Below are positions 5,425 through 5,517 of a stretch of DNA of 5,517 nucleotides, piece by piece. The stretch spans positions 1-5,517 of the forward strand of contig JAJRYW010000516.1 of the NCBI GenBank assembly GCA_024275555.1, given 5' to 3'. The notes under the pieces are model-generated. The model saw only the letters and a program-made list of their open reading frames with translations, had not been told where the DNA came from and made no database searches. The DNA is from Calditrichota bacterium (lineage in GTDB: Bacteria; Calditrichota; Calditrichia; RBG-13-44-9; J075). A program made the translations under genes and the position numbers. How positions within the stretch are numbered: the first letter of the stretch is position 1; each line of letters begins with the position of its first letter.

Positions 5425-5517
5425 GAACGTGCGCGAGGCTCACTTCTGTTCCAACTGTGGAGCAGTATTAGCGGATGAGCCCCAACAGGTATATTGCAGC
5501 GAATGCGGAACAGAGAA
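5387..5517 (+). CDS. Zinc-ribbon protein, N-terminal fragment (3' end outside window)
   Basis: An open frame of 43 complete codons beginning MSIRKVCSTCQSENV and running off the end of the window. It contains a zinc ribbon made of Cys7-x2-Cys10 and Cys21-x2-Cys24-Gly (FCSNCG), then the first half of a second ribbon, Cys37-x2-Cys40-Gly (YCSECG). Such double ribbons commonly lead small membrane or regulatory proteins in bacteria, but the fragment does not show what follows. It overlaps ccmF by 38 nt in another reading frame and has a strong ribosome binding site, so it is probably co-transcribed and coupled to ccmF. The role is unknown; a link to cytochrome assembly rests only on position. Confidence 0.8.
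   Translation, partial: MSIRKVCSTCQSENVREAHFCSNCGAVLADEPQQVYCSECGTE

Noticed and set aside
1..5517. Mobile element, CRISPR array, tRNA or rRNA
   Set aside because: No transposase or integrase motif, no regularly spaced repeats and no tRNA or rRNA-like segment was found on either strand.

Overview
The window (5,517 bp, roughly half G+C, all genes on the + strand) looks like part of a chromosome of a Gram-negative bacterium that makes c-type cytochromes. It encodes the inner-membrane pump of a three-part heavy-metal efflux system and a CcmF-type cytochrome c assembly protein. Long lineage-specific insertions and the 'TRSGVLADFSVHSF' form of the CcmF motif fit a non-proteobacterial group better than Escherichia-type CcmF. 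The sequence alone does not fix the taxon, and I give only low confidence to an FCB-type or similar anaerobe/thermophile lineage.

Layout: (i) 1-1153 is the last third of a CusA/CzcA-family RND metal pump, ending in a stem-loop that overlaps its stop codon. (ii) 1196-1534 is a PII-like signalling protein of the type linked to metal efflux genes, with altered nucleotide-site residues. (iii) 1535-1711 is a 177-bp A+T-rich gap with an inverted repeat, a direct repeat and a plausible promoter. (iv) 1712-3008 is a compact run of four small genes: an RseC/MucC-like membrane protein, two very small YHS-domain proteins separated by 4 nt, and a DUF302 protein. (v) A sigma70-like promoter at the end of the DUF302 gene precedes a large ccmF (3124-5424), which carries a perfect 22-bp palindrome. 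(vi) A zinc-ribbon gene starts inside the 3' end of ccmF and runs off the window.

Inferred teamwork: the pump plus PII protein form a metal efflux and sensing unit. The RseC-like, YHS and DUF302 genes form a second unit rich in paired cysteines, suggesting handling of soft metals (copper, silver) or thiol/redox chemistry at the membrane. CcmF then begins a cytochrome c maturation unit, another process needing metal and reduced thiols in the periplasm. The individual families are known. The least explained parts are the four-gene cysteine-rich cassette and the modified PII protein. No mobile element, CRISPR array, tRNA or rRNA was seen.
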